DNA of 64,000 nucleotides from UBA10347 sp905182135 (lineage in GTDB: Bacteria; Actinomycetota; Acidimicrobiia; Acidimicrobiales; UBA10347), in contig CAWUSE010000012.1 in the NCBI GenBank assembly GCA_963925805.1, positions 130,395 through 194,394 on the forward strand, written 5' to 3'. Below, piece after piece: positions 36,963 to 45,654 of this stretch (its first letter is position 1; each line of letters begins with the position of its first letter). The translations under genes and the position numbers were made by a program. The notes beneath the pieces were generated by a model. That model made no database searches and was not told the origin of the DNA. It saw nothing but the letters and a program-made list of their open reading frames with translations.

Positions 36963-37075
36963 CGCCTTCGGTGTAGACGTTTCTGCCTCGCGGTTTGGGT
37001 CAAAGCCACAAAATTGCGGAGCATAACCCGCCCAGCGGAGCCAACACGTGCATTGCTCCCTAGACTTAACCATTG

Positions 37076-37585
37076 ATGTTCGGGCTCGTCTTCCTTCTAC
37101 TAATCGTCGTTCCCGTCGTGGAATTCTACGTACTAGTTCAAGTAGCTGACGGACTCGGCTGGATTCCGTCCATCGCTCTACTCCTCGCGGTGAGCATGAT
37201 CGGCGCTTCCTTGATGAAGTGGCAGGCTGCTGGTGCTTTCGGCCGGATACAGGCCACCATGGCCCAGGGCAAGATGCCGTCCAAGGAACTCGCCGACGCA
37301 GCCCTCATGATCTTTGGCGGAGCACTGCTGTTGACTCCCGGCTTCTTCACCGATGCCGTAGGTCTCTCCATGTTCATTCCGCCTCTGCGTGTACTCGCAC
37401 GTGTACTGCTGCTGAAGCGATTCAGCGGCAAAGTATCGGTCGCTGGAGCCCCTAGTGGTTTCATGTTCGGTACCAACTTCGGCGCTCGCCCCGGATCAAC
37501 TGGGCGCGCAGGCCGCACATTCATTGACGTTGATGAGGTCCAAGCCGACCGCATCCCGACCACGGAGTTGCCTTCTGATGAATAG
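37076..37585 (+). CDS. fxsA: FxsA family membrane protein
   Basis: 169-residue cytoplasmic-membrane protein. FxsA features are the FLLLIVVPVVEFYVLVQVA first segment, a GASLMKWQAAGAF turn, and the conserved GALLLTPGFFTDAVGLSM stretch. FxsA affects phage exclusion in E. coli, but its cellular role is poorly known. The MBL-fold gene that follows starts inside its last codons (8-nt overlap), so the two are probably cotranscribed. Confidence 0.88.
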   Translation: MFGLVFLLLIVVPVVEFYVLVQVADGLGWIPSIALLLAVSMIGASLMKWQAAGAFGRIQATMAQGKMPSKELADAALMIFGGALLLTPGFFTDAVGLSMFIPPLRVLARVLLLKRFSGKVSVAGAPSGFMFGTNFGARPGSTGRAGRTFIDVDEVQADRIPTTELPSDE

Positions 37586-38434
37586 CAGAATCAAGCTCAT
37601 GACCAACCCGGTTGAGGAAGAGGTAGAGGAGGTAAGAGAAGAGATCGTGCCAGGTGTGGCCCGAGCTCTCAGCCCTATGGCTCGTCGCATCCTTGCGTTG
37701 AATCCTGGGCCTCTCACTGGCCTTGGCACCAACACCTACATGGTTGGCATAGATGAGATCGCGGTAATCGACCCGGGTCCAGACGACAGGAGCACCTCGA
37801 CTCCATCATTGGCTGCGGCGGTGATCTGATCCGCTGGATCCTCGTCACCAATAGCAACCCAGAACATGCCGGCGCTGTCCCTAAACTCGCCAAACAGACC
37901 GGCGCCATCGTGATGGCCATGTGCGATATCGAATGCGACGTCGTCCTCAAAGATGGACAGCAGCTTGTCGGCACCGAGTTCCGTCTGACCGCCAGGCACT
38001 TGCCTGGACCGTCCGCCAAGAACGTCGGCTTCATGCTCGAAGAAGAACGCATGTTGATCTCAGGCGATCTGATCGTCGACGGGCCAAGCGTTGGACTGAA
38101 CGCACCCCCAGACGGTGACATGACTGCTTACCTTCAGTCGCTCGAGTCACTCAAAAAGTTGCGTCTCAAGCGCATTGCGCCAGGACACGGCTATGTGATC
38201 GAAGAACCAAAGCCGGTTGTGCAGCAGTACATCGATCACCGCCTGGCCCGCGAAGCAGCGATTCTGACGGCCCTCGGCAGCGACACTATGCGGGTCGAAG
38301 ACATCATCGCGGCCGTTTACGGCGAAGTTGACGAAGACGTCGCCGAGTTGGCCACGAACAATGCGCTTTGCCACTTGGTCAAGCTGCGCACCGACGGCAA
38401 GGTCAAGGGCACCAAGAACTTCACCGCCATCTAG
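37578..38434 (+). pseudogene. Metallo-beta-lactamase-fold protein, frameshifted and lacking most metal ligands
   Basis: The N-terminal part reads to IDPGPDD at about 37787. The rest continues in another frame as EHLDSIIGCGGDLIRWILV, so one base is missing (or two are extra) near 37788. The full product would resemble LACTB2-like hydrolases. The metal motif HxHxDH is written as NSNPEH: both first His are Asn and Asp is Glu. The later PGH is PGP (LPGP). Only the last H of the motif, GDL's Asp and APGHG remain. This may be a pseudogene or a metal-free protein; an assembly error could explain the frameshift but not the lost ligands. Start ATG at 37578; a second ATG at 37599 also fits. Confidence 0.7.
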
Positions 38435-38608
38435 TTCCGGCGACAATCTGTTGCGGGGAGCCTGGTGTACCTATTCGGTGCACCAGGCTTCCTCCTTTTT
38501 GGCTAGAGCACGACTAGCTAGCGGATTCCAGGAAGTCGAAACACCTCATGCGAGCCACGGCGCCGTATCCAAGCGCCGAGCCAGTGGGTTCGCCCTAAGC
38601 TTTAATCC

Positions 38609-39403
38609 GTGATCATCGAAGGTGACTACCAGCGAGACGGCGCCGTGTGTGTGCGCGAGGCCTTCACTGCTGAGCATGTCGCGATGGCCACCGAAGCCAT
38701 CGAAGCCAATCTGGCTGACCTGTCACCTATGGCAAAGCGAGCCAGCCCTGATGATGATGGTGCCTTCATCGAGGACTTTCGCTCATGGGATCGCATTCCT
38801 GCCACCGAACGTTTCATTCGACAATCACCAGCGGCCGGGATCGCAGCCGAGTTGACTGGCGCAACCAACATCCGGCTCTATCACGACCACATGCTCGTAA
38901 AAGAACCTGGCACCAGACAGCGCACGCCGTGGCATCAGGACCAGCCGTACTACAACGTCGACGGCCATCAGAACGCAAGCATGTGGTTTCCTGTCGACCC
39001 GGTGCCACGCTCGGCAACACTTGAGTTCATCGCTGGTTCCCACCTTGGCCCATGGTTCATGCCTCGCACGTTTCTAGATGAACAGGCCAAATGGTTTCCC
39101 GAAGGGAGCCTGGCCGAAATGCCCGACTTCGCCGCCGATCCCGAGCAATGGCCGGTGATTGGCTGGGAACTCGAACCTGGTGATGCCGTCTTCTTCAACA
39201 TGGTCACGGTGCATGGTTCGGCCGGCGTTGATGGCCCAAACCGACGGCGGGTGTTATCGGTTCGATTTCTCGGCGACGACATGGTTCATGCACCTCGCCG
39301 ATGGACCACGTCGCCTCCGTTCCCCGGCCTCATCGATGAACTGGCCACAGGCGGCCCTATGGACCACCCTCTTTTTCCTGTGCTCTGGACCGCTAGCTCC
39401 TAG
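38609..39403 (+). CDS. Phytanoyl-CoA dioxygenase-family oxygenase
   Basis: 264-residue 2-oxoglutarate/Fe(II) dioxygenase. The iron ligands are His and Asp in TPWHQDQPYYN near residue 110 and His in VTVHGSAGVDG near residue 200. The 2-oxoglutarate-binding Arg lies in NRRRVLSVRFLGDD. The substrate is unknown; family members hydroxylate a variety of small molecules. The start is GTG at 38609. It stands alone downstream of the MBL-fold gene, with a 174-base gap. Confidence 0.9.
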   Translation: MIIEGDYQRDGAVCVREAFTAEHVAMATEAIEANLADLSPMAKRASPDDDGAFIEDFRSWDRIPATERFIRQSPAAGIAAELTGATNIRLYHDHMLVKEPGTRQRTPWHQDQPYYNVDGHQNASMWFPVDPVPRSATLEFIAGSHLGPWFMPRTFLDEQAKWFPEGSLAEMPDFAADPEQWPVIGWELEPGDAVFFNMVTVHGSAGVDGPNRRRVLSVRFLGDDMVHAPRRWTTSPPFPGLIDELATGGPMDHPLFPVLWTASS

Positions 39404-39712
39404 TCTCGCGGATTGGCAGCGAGCGTTCGGAACAGAAGCGTCCGCCACGTCGCCGCTTTTGGAAGGCAACCCATACCGGGACATATCCCGCCGGGATCAG
39501 AAACCCGGCCTACAACACCACGCTGACCGCAGCGAGCTTGTCGCCCGGCCACGCAGCACGAAGCCAAACGGTCGTGTCAGACGAAAGAGCCTCATCGCTG
39601 ACCTGCCAAGGTTTCACCGGCGAGTCAAGCCTGAACAACGGCGGGGTGAGACGCCTAGCAATGAGAAGTACATCATCCCCGAGGGTTCCGACATGCATGA
39701 CATGCACCCGGG
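39404..39712. other. Spacer with one uncertain short ORF
   Basis: About 310 bases. A minus-strand frame at 39510-39707 begins with GTG and would encode 65 residues (MHVMHVGTLGDDVLLIAR at the start) with reasonable composition. It directly follows the broken gene at 39713 and may be part of the same decayed locus. I do not recognise it. Confidence 0.3.
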
Positions 39713-40391
39713 TTAGCTAATCTCGCCACAGGTCAGCAGTTCGATCATCTCGTCCAAAACCACGACGGTTGCAGCAGGGAACGCTGGTCTCAGGCTGTCG
39801 AGCAGCGCGAGGGCGGCACCCTCACCGTGCTCTTCGACGAGTAAGAACATAAACATTGCAGCGCCGATGCCTCGAGCGGCTACCACCGAATTGACGAATG
39901 CCGGACCGGTGGCATAGGCGAAATTCAGGTGCCATGCTGCACCAGGTCCAATCAGAGGAACCATGTCTGGTCGAATAATTGGCAGCTCGGGCAGCACCGC
40001 AGCAAGTTCTTCAGGCGAGACGTGGTCCAGATATGCAAACGTGACGAACTACGGGACACCTTCGGTCGATGCCGCGAATACGATCACGTCGCACCTGGTT
40101 AGTGACATCTCGGTCAACCTCGCTGTCAGCAAGGCCGAGCGCTTGCAGCAGCCACCACTCGCCAGACTCGAAGGCTTCGAATCTGGGCGCATACTCGGCC
40201 CCAACGTCGTCGCTCACCAAAACCGTAACCGGTTCCGTGTACTCCAGCTGATGGGTGTTCTCGGCAAACGTTGCCAGCCGGGCGATGCCAGCTTCGGTCG
40301 TGACCCAGCCATCGCCCTGGATAACTATCGGCGTCGTGTCGACCGGTGTCGGCGTCGGCCCAACATTGGCGCTGCGATAGACGGCCCTCAT
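39713..40391 (-). pseudogene. Broken gene of unknown function coupled to trmH
   Basis: The ATG at 40391 overlaps the trmH stop by 4 nt (ATGA). The frame reads RAVYRSANVGPTPTPVD and continues to LLQALGLADSEVDR near 40120. Coding then appears to move to a second frame that reads CDVIVFAASTEGVP, hits TAG at 40049-40051, and continues in that frame as FVTFAYLDHVSPEEL to the end at 39713. So one frameshift and one stop break it. I do not recognise the family. It may be a pseudogene or a sequencing problem. Confidence 0.5.
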
Positions 40392-41317
40392 AGGCGAGAG
40401 CGCGTCACATGCCACATAGCGATTGCGGCTGCAGTCGCAACATTGAGTGAATCGATACCCTGGTGCATCGGAATACTGGCCCGGTGGGTCGCTCGTTGCT
40501 GGGTGGCTGCGGTGAGCCCTGGTTCTTCGGCGCCTAGCAGCAGCGCCACACGCTCGTCCGGACCAATGGTGATGGAATCGAGCGGTTCAGCAGCCGGGTC
40601 AGGCGTTAAAGCAATAGTGGTAAAACCTTGCTGATGTAGCGGTTCGAGCCCCTCAGGGAAATCAGGTAGGCGGGTATGCGGTACAGCAAAAACAGCACCC
40701 ATCGAAACTCGGCAGGTGCGTCGAGCCAGCGGATCACAGCTAGAAGGGTCCACAAGTAACGCATGCACACCAAGCGCCGCAGCGGTTCGCAACATAACGC
40801 CCATATTGGTCGGGTTGTTCACTCCCTCGGTGACGATCACGGTGCTTGCGTCGGCCACGACCTCATCTAACGGACGCAGCTTTGGGCGGTGGAATGCTGC
40901 CATTGCACCGCGATAGCGCCGATGCGACGCAATCTCCTGCACGACAGGTTCACCCATTCGGTACAACGCTGTAGCACCGATATCGAACTCCAGAGGACGC
41001 GTTCGCGCCGCCTCGACGATGACCGAATGCATCGTGTGTCCTGCATCGAGCGCTCGCTGGATGACCACATCACCTTCAGCGATGAAAATACCTTCCATGT
41101 CCCCACCGGGTGCCTCGCGTAACTGACGCAACGCTTGATCCCGCAAGCCGGTGAACAACAGCATGCGCTCATCCCGCGGATCATTAATGACCTCGCCAGC
41201 AATCTCCGGGCTTGCTTCGTTGCGCCCTTGCGGCATCCGCGTGGAAGGGTCATCCCTCCGCGGCACCGCTCCTCGGCCCTCGTCGCTGGATTCGTTTTCT
41301 TGGTTGTTGTTGCTCAC
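40388..41317 (-). CDS. TrmH/SpoU-family RNA 2'-O-methyltransferase
   Basis: 309-residue SPOUT methyltransferase. Knot motifs are EGVNNPTNMGVMLRTAAALG (motif 1), LLLGAEEPGLT (motif 2) and IPMHQGIDSLNVATAAAIAM (motif 3). An N-terminal substrate-binding domain of the rRNA/tRNA methylase type precedes them. The first 45 residues are charged and poorly conserved. It probably 2'-O-methylates rRNA or tRNA; the site is not predictable. The start is GTG at 41317, which overlaps the stop of the upstream ORF by 4 nt. Confidence 0.92.
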   Translation of the reverse strand: MSNNNQENESSDEGRGAVPRRDDPSTRMPQGRNEASPEIAGEVINDPRDERMLLFTGLRDQALRQLREAPGGDMEGIFIAEGDVVIQRALDAGHTMHSVIVEAARTRPLEFDIGATALYRMGEPVVQEIASHRRYRGAMAAFHRPKLRPLDEVVADASTVIVTEGVNNPTNMGVMLRTAAALGVHALLVDPSSCDPLARRTCRVSMGAVFAVPHTRLPDFPEGLEPLHQQGFTTIALTPDPAAEPLDSITIGPDERVALLLGAEEPGLTAATQQRATHRASIPMHQGIDSLNVATAAAIAMWHVTRSRL

Positions 41318-41630
41318 TCGGGTTTCTTAACTCGGCTTGGAGTGGCCCAGGACCATGCAGTCGGTTGTTTTGGGTAGATCACAACCCACGATGCATCCAT
41401 CATTGCTGCAGCCTCGTCACGCTCACGAGACTCGAGTAGCGGCGCACGAAATTGGAGTGGGGTCTGATAATGCACCCAGGTTTCACCAAGTTCATCCAGC
41501 AAGCCTGTCACGGTAGCAATCGCGAGTTCGTTCGGGTCGGGATGAACAACAACACGCGACAGACCGCTAAACGCGATGCGACTTCCTCAAGTAGTTCGGC
41601 TCGACGCACCGCCGTGAAGCGTGCAGCCAC
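41314..41630 (-). pseudogene. Frameshifted small ORF coupled to trmH
   Basis: The GTG at 41630 opens a frame VAARFTAVRRAELLEEVAS, which is lost near 41550. A second frame continues with good composition (VVVHPDPNELAIATV, then LLDELGETWVHYQTPLQFR) to a stop that overlaps the trmH start as GTGA. Together they would make about 105 residues. I do not recognise the family. The coupling to trmH suggests a real gene with a frameshift or sequence error near 41550. Confidence 0.4.
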
Positions 41631-41639
41631 ACCGACCTA

Positions 41640-42155
41640 GTGCAGATTTACTTCATCGTCGAACAAACCCAGCATGACCGACCCATACCGCTTCCGGCTT
41701 TATGGATTCGACAACCAATAGCTACGACATCAGTCGATCGGCTGTGTTTGACATTCAATTGTGATCGCTTGTTCTCGGCATAAGGCTCAGCCATCATGTT
41801 CACCCGACTCACGGCTAGATGAATACGCTGTTGCAGCTGATCGAACTCGAGTCGGTTATCGATTGCCACGATGATCTTGCAACCGAAGATCCAGCGATCG
41901 GGCAACCGATCACGAATCGGGTCGACCGCCCGAAGAGGTCTCCGGTCAGCGGCTTACTGTTTCGCCATCCCAAATGGGCCTAGCCACCGTCACAAAATCG
42001 ATGCACGGGAAGCCACTCTCACTTTGGTTCAAAGGCAAGAACGTCGCGTTTGGGTACCCCAACCACCGCATTGACTGGCCCTGGGATTCATCGGTGCTTG
42101 CAACGACAGATCGACGAGTTCACCAACGGCAAGGTTGTGCCCGCCAACTGATCAC
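41640..42155. other. Spacer without a recognised gene
   Basis: About 515 bases between the frameshifted ORF and the end of mrp. Several open frames of 60-85 codons occur on both strands, but none has a recognisable motif, and their codon use looks irregular. Probably non-coding or decayed. Confidence 0.45.
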
Positions 42156-43328
42156 TCACGAACTGAGGTTGATTGACACCGGGGCTTCCATCAAACGAAC
42201 AGTGCATGTACCCATATCGATGGGGGGCGTGACCTCAGTGACCAGCAAGTTGGCGATGCGGTTGATTTCATCGCTTGCGGGGCCTTCTCCGAGCGAACTC
42301 GGCTGGCCAATGTCGCCACCTTGGGCGACCGCAGTGTCGATTGGAATCTGGCCCAGTAGTGGTACGCCGAGATCGTTGGCCAGATTCTCTCCACCCCCAC
42401 TTCCAAAGATCGGATAGCTCTCGCCGTCAGGGGTTACGAATGCACTCATGTTCTCGATCACACCAGCAATCCGCAGATAGTTCTTACGTCCCATGCTGGC
42501 TGCCCGAGCGGCAACCTTTTGTGCCGCAATCGCTGGCGTGGTCACGATGACCATCTCGGCCCGAGGCAGCATTTTAGCCAACCCCATTTGTACATCGCCG
42601 GTACCTGGCGGCATGTCGATGAACAGGTAATCCATATCGCCCCAGCGCACGTCTTCAAGGAAGTGCTGTACGGCGCGATTCAGAATCAGACCTCGCCACA
42701 TCAGCGCGGTTTCTTCTTGGTCGACCAGAAAGCCCATAGAGACGACCTTGACGCGGCCCTTCCCGATACGGCGCTGGTTCGGCGTGATCTTTTTCCCATC
42801 GCCGGTTTCGCTACCTTGAAGGCGACCCTCGACCCCGATCATGCGAGGAACTGAATAACCCCAAATGTCGGCATCGAGAACACCGACGGTGAAACCTTGA
42901 CTTGCGATGGCTGCCGCGAGGTTGACGGTGACCGAACTTTTGCCGACACCACCCTTGCCGCTAGCAATCATGACCACGCGTGTCGATGGCGAAATCTCGT
43001 TGTCAGGCGGGTTCTCGGCGACACGCTTGCGGGCCCGAGCCATAACCTCGGCCTTTTCGCCCTGCTCGAGTTCGGTCCAGTCGATCTTGACTTTGTCTAC
43101 GCCGGGGAGTTGCTCGACTCGGCCAACGACGTCCTTCTTGATCTGGGAGCGCAGCGGGCAGCCCATGGTAGTCAGCGCAATAGTTACGTGCGCCGTGCCG
43201 TCGTCTTCAAGCGATGTCTTTGGCACCATCCCAAGCTCAACAATGTTGGCCCCAAGCTCAGGATCGATGACGCCGCGCAGGACAGCCATGATGTCGTCGG
43301 GTGTCGCACGCTCGGCGGTAGGGCTCAC
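42156..43328 (-). CDS. mrp: Mrp/NBP35-type P-loop ATPase, iron-sulfur carrier
   Basis: 390-residue protein with an N-terminal MIP18/DUF59 domain (residues about 10-85, including TTMGCPLRSQIKKDV) and a C-terminal Mrp ATPase. The deviant Walker A is IASGKGGVGKSSVTVN at residues 121-136, and DADIWGYSVPRMIG and MPPGTGDVQM are further markers. The CxxC that binds the bridging cluster in many homologues is absent: ENMSAFVTPDGESYPIFGS has no cysteine, as I recall is common in Actinobacteria. It probably helps transfer or assemble Fe-S clusters. Start GTG/ATG at 43328. Confidence 0.9.
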   Translation of the reverse strand: MSPTAERATPDDIMAVLRGVIDPELGANIVELGMVPKTSLEDDGTAHVTIALTTMGCPLRSQIKKDVVGRVEQLPGVDKVKIDWTELEQGEKAEVMARARKRVAENPPDNEISPSTRVVMIASGKGGVGKSSVTVNLAAAIASQGFTVGVLDADIWGYSVPRMIGVEGRLQGSETGDGKKITPNQRRIGKGRVKVVSMGFLVDQEETALMWRGLILNRAVQHFLEDVRWGDMDYLFIDMPPGTGDVQMGLAKMLPRAEMVIVTTPAIAAQKVAARAASMGRKNYLRIAGVIENMSAFVTPDGESYPIFGSGGGENLANDLGVPLLGQIPIDTAVAQGGDIGQPSSLGEGPASDEINRIANLLVTEVTPPIDMGTCTVRLMEAPVSINLSS

Positions 43329-43359
43329 CTTGTGATTCTAGAGGCCACGGCCGCTACCT

Positions 43360-44616
43360 CTACCGTCGGGACTCGGTCGCCACCGCTACCGAGTCTGCAG
43401 CCGTCGGGGTCAGGCGCCATGCGACGAAGAAGACAACGGATCCAGCAATGCTCAAACCGGCGGCTGCTAGGTAGCTAGCGGTATAGCTCGATACGTCGTG
43501 GAGCCACCCCAAAAGGTACGGGCCGCCGGCCACGCCAAAACCGGTCACAATGAGCTGACTGAACGCAAAAACACGCGGGTAGTCAGCGACGCCAAAGCGA
43601 TCGGCAATTACCAACGGCTGCATCATCAGCAGATTTCCAGTGGTGCACCCGAACAGCAACGTGGCGGCAACGAGCATCGCCTTGCTGTCGACTTGACTCA
43701 GCCAAACCAAGGAGACTCCTTGAATAGCTGATAAGGCCGATGTCATGGCAATGAGCTCTACTCGCGACGCCACGACACCGCCAACCAGCCGAGCGATAAC
43801 AGACGCTAACGCCACCGACGACACAAGTGCCGCACCCGCCTCGGCGCGTTCGGTTCCCAACTTGAAGAGCTGCGCTATTGCACCGACCTGAGCGCCCATA
43901 GCGAACACGAATCCCAGCGTGACGAGCTTGAAGAAAAAGCTACCGACTGCATCGTCATACGCAATTCCTGTCGCAGCTGGCGCAACCTCACCATCGGCGG
44001 TCAGCCCCCCATCAGGAAGCTGCCCCCTTGCAGCTGGGTCTGGCCAGAGCGCAAATAGCGCTATGGCGACGGTCGCGAGATAGATGAGCGATAGCCATGG
44101 CGCAGCGCCAGACATTCCCTTGCGGTCAATGATCGTAGACGCCAAGACGGTGATCGTGAGCCCGCCGACTGAGAGCCCGGTCGACGCAACAGAAAGGGCC
44201 ACCGATCGGCGCACCTGGAACCAACGAGTTACAAGGGTGGTCCCTGGAACCAGCCCACTCAGGCCAACGCCGATAGCGAAGACCAGATAACTGAGGTACA
44301 ACGCAATCAGTTGCGTGGATTGTCCCATCAGCCATAGCCCCGTTGCAGCGATAACCGCGCCGATTCCCACGACAACGCGAATGTCTCGCGTCTGAATGAC
44401 CGGTGCGATCAGACGGCCTGAGATCGCGCTCACGATAAAGAAGATCGACGTGGCGAACGAAACGTCGGCGGTGCTGAAGCCTTGCTCGTCGGTAATGGCT
44501 TCCAAAAACACCGACAGGCCATAAAAGCCAAGGCCTGCATTCACCATGAACAGAACGAAGACAGAGGCAACCACGTACCACCCATCGAAGATGCGCCCAG
44601 GCGCGGTCTTAGTCAC
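43360..44616 (-). CDS. MFS transporter (oxalate/formate or monocarboxylate-like)
   Basis: About 418 residues with twelve predicted hydrophobic segments. It opens FDGWYVVASVFVLFMVNAG, which resembles the oxalate:formate and monocarboxylate MFS branch. The usual MFS motif A is weak. The substrate is unknown. I place the start at GTG 44616 near GRIFDGWYVV; a longer frame to 44679 adds 21 residues with no support. The gene lies 31 bases downstream of mrp's start region on the same strand, but they are separate units. Confidence 0.8.
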   Translation of the reverse strand: MTKTAPGRIFDGWYVVASVFVLFMVNAGLGFYGLSVFLEAITDEQGFSTADVSFATSIFFIVSAISGRLIAPVIQTRDIRVVVGIGAVIAATGLWLMGQSTQLIALYLSYLVFAIGVGLSGLVPGTTLVTRWFQVRRSVALSVASTGLSVGGLTITVLASTIIDRKGMSGAAPWLSLIYLATVAIALFALWPDPAARGQLPDGGLTADGEVAPAATGIAYDDAVGSFFFKLVTLGFVFAMGAQVGAIAQLFKLGTERAEAGAALVSSVALASVIARLVGGVVASRVELIAMTSALSAIQGVSLVWLSQVDSKAMLVAATLLFGCTTGNLLMMQPLVIADRFGVADYPRVFAFSQLIVTGFGVAGGPYLLGWLHDVSSYTASYLAAAGLSIAGSVVFFVAWRLTPTAADSVAVATESRR

Positions 44617-45030
44617 ATTGAAACGATAGGGCCAATGTTGGGACCCGGTGTAGCCAGGGAGCCCCGGGTTATGCCCCACATCTCATCCAATGAACAAAAC
44701 TATTACTTCGCTCACACGGTGGGTCGGCCAAGTCACAGTGACCTCCGCCTCCGTTTCTTGACCAGGCGCTTGATCAACCTGGCCTCCGAGCCAAGTGATA
44801 CCAGGTTCCGGCCCGTCGCTCGGGGCCAAACAAACACCTTTAGGCACTCGGCTCATCAACCAGCATTAAGGTGCCCATCAGAAACCATGTGGTTGCCAAT
44901 AGCCCGACCTGCCAACGGTCCGCTACAACCAACACTCTGATCGGCAACGAGAGCACCGAGAGGCTGAGTCCGAACGCGAAACAAAGCCGGCATAGCGCCG
45001 ACTTCGAATCAAGTTCTTAATGAGAACGGC
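44617..45030. other. Spacer without a recognised gene
   Basis: About 410 bases between the MFS gene and the end of erpA. I see no gene or RNA. The composition is ordinary. Confidence 0.45.
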
Positions 45031-45351
45031 TTAGCTGAACGAGCTACCGCAGCCGCATGTGCGCTCGGCGTTCGGGTTGTTGATGCTGAAGCCGGTCTCT
45101 TGGAGGCCATCCTTGTAGTCCAGGGTTGCACCCTCGAGCAGCATGGCACTTGAAGCATCAACGACGACTTTGACGCCTTCGTATTCGTTGGTCGTGTCAT
45201 CATCAGCGAACTCAGAATCGAAAAACATCTCGTAGCTGAAGCCTGAGCAACCGCCAGGACGAACGGCGACGCGCAGAGCGAGGCCAACTTCATCTTCGTC
45301 GGCCAGAAGGGCACCAACCTTGGCGGATGCATTATCGGTAAGGGTGATCAT
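45031..45351 (-). CDS. erpA: Iron-sulfur cluster insertion protein (A-type, ErpA/HesB)
   Basis: 106-residue A-type Fe-S carrier. The three cluster-binding cysteines are present: Cys35 in RPGGCSGFSY and Cys99/Cys101 in RTCGCGSSFS. The fold markers ITLTDNASAKV and GFSINNPNAE are typical. It delivers Fe-S clusters to apo-proteins in the cytoplasm. This canonical copy has normal cysteines, in contrast with the HesB-like selenoprotein at 21.4 kb. Confidence 0.95.
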   Translation of the reverse strand: MITLTDNASAKVGALLADEDEVGLALRVAVRPGGCSGFSYEMFFDSEFADDDTTNEYEGVKVVVDASSAMLLEGATLDYKDGLQETGFSINNPNAERTCGCGSSFS

Positions 45352-45420
45352 CGTGGTCTCCTAATCAGCGAGCGTTCGAAGTACGTCATCAAATGATACC
45401 TCAGCATTGTTCCCACACTC

Positions 45421-45603
45421 TTACTCGGCCAAAGTTACCTCAACTTCGGCCAACATCTCCGGTGCATTAAGAGCGGCTGCACCCACGCCCACTATCACCG
45501 GTCGATCATCGGCTAGGCACGTTGTCAAGGCCGTGCGACGTGCACCGAATCCCAATGCCCTCACGATACAGAACTTCATTTTTATAATGTCTGCGCTATC
45601 CAT
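45421..45603 (-). CDS. Uncertain small ORF upstream of erpA
   Basis: A 60-residue frame on the minus strand, beginning MDSADIIKMKFCIVR and ending LAEVEVTLAE. It lies between erpA and the divergent Fe-S/Mo fusion gene, in an otherwise empty 300-base stretch. No family recognised and no clear ribosome-binding site; it could be a chance frame or a remnant. Confidence 0.25.
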   Translation of the reverse strand: MDSADIIKMKFCIVRALGFGARRTALTTCLADDRPVIVGVGAAALNAPEMLAEVEVTLAE

Positions 45604-45654
45604 TCTGGCTTCAGCCAGCTTTGTGAACGCTTCGGGCAGTCATAGCCTGACCTT

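Noticed and set aside
41587..41589. TGA in the ORF upstream of trmH as a Sec codon
   Set aside because: Coding upstream of this TGA is better in a different frame, so a frameshift explains the break. No SECIS-like hairpin was found.
42897..43478. A 193-codon plus-strand frame across mrp
   Set aside because: It is antisense to Mrp, which has clear P-loop motifs; no protein family is recognisable.
45604..45621. TGA upstream of the small ORF before erpA as a Sec codon
   Set aside because: No hairpin was found at the right distance, and the upstream residues show no family pattern.
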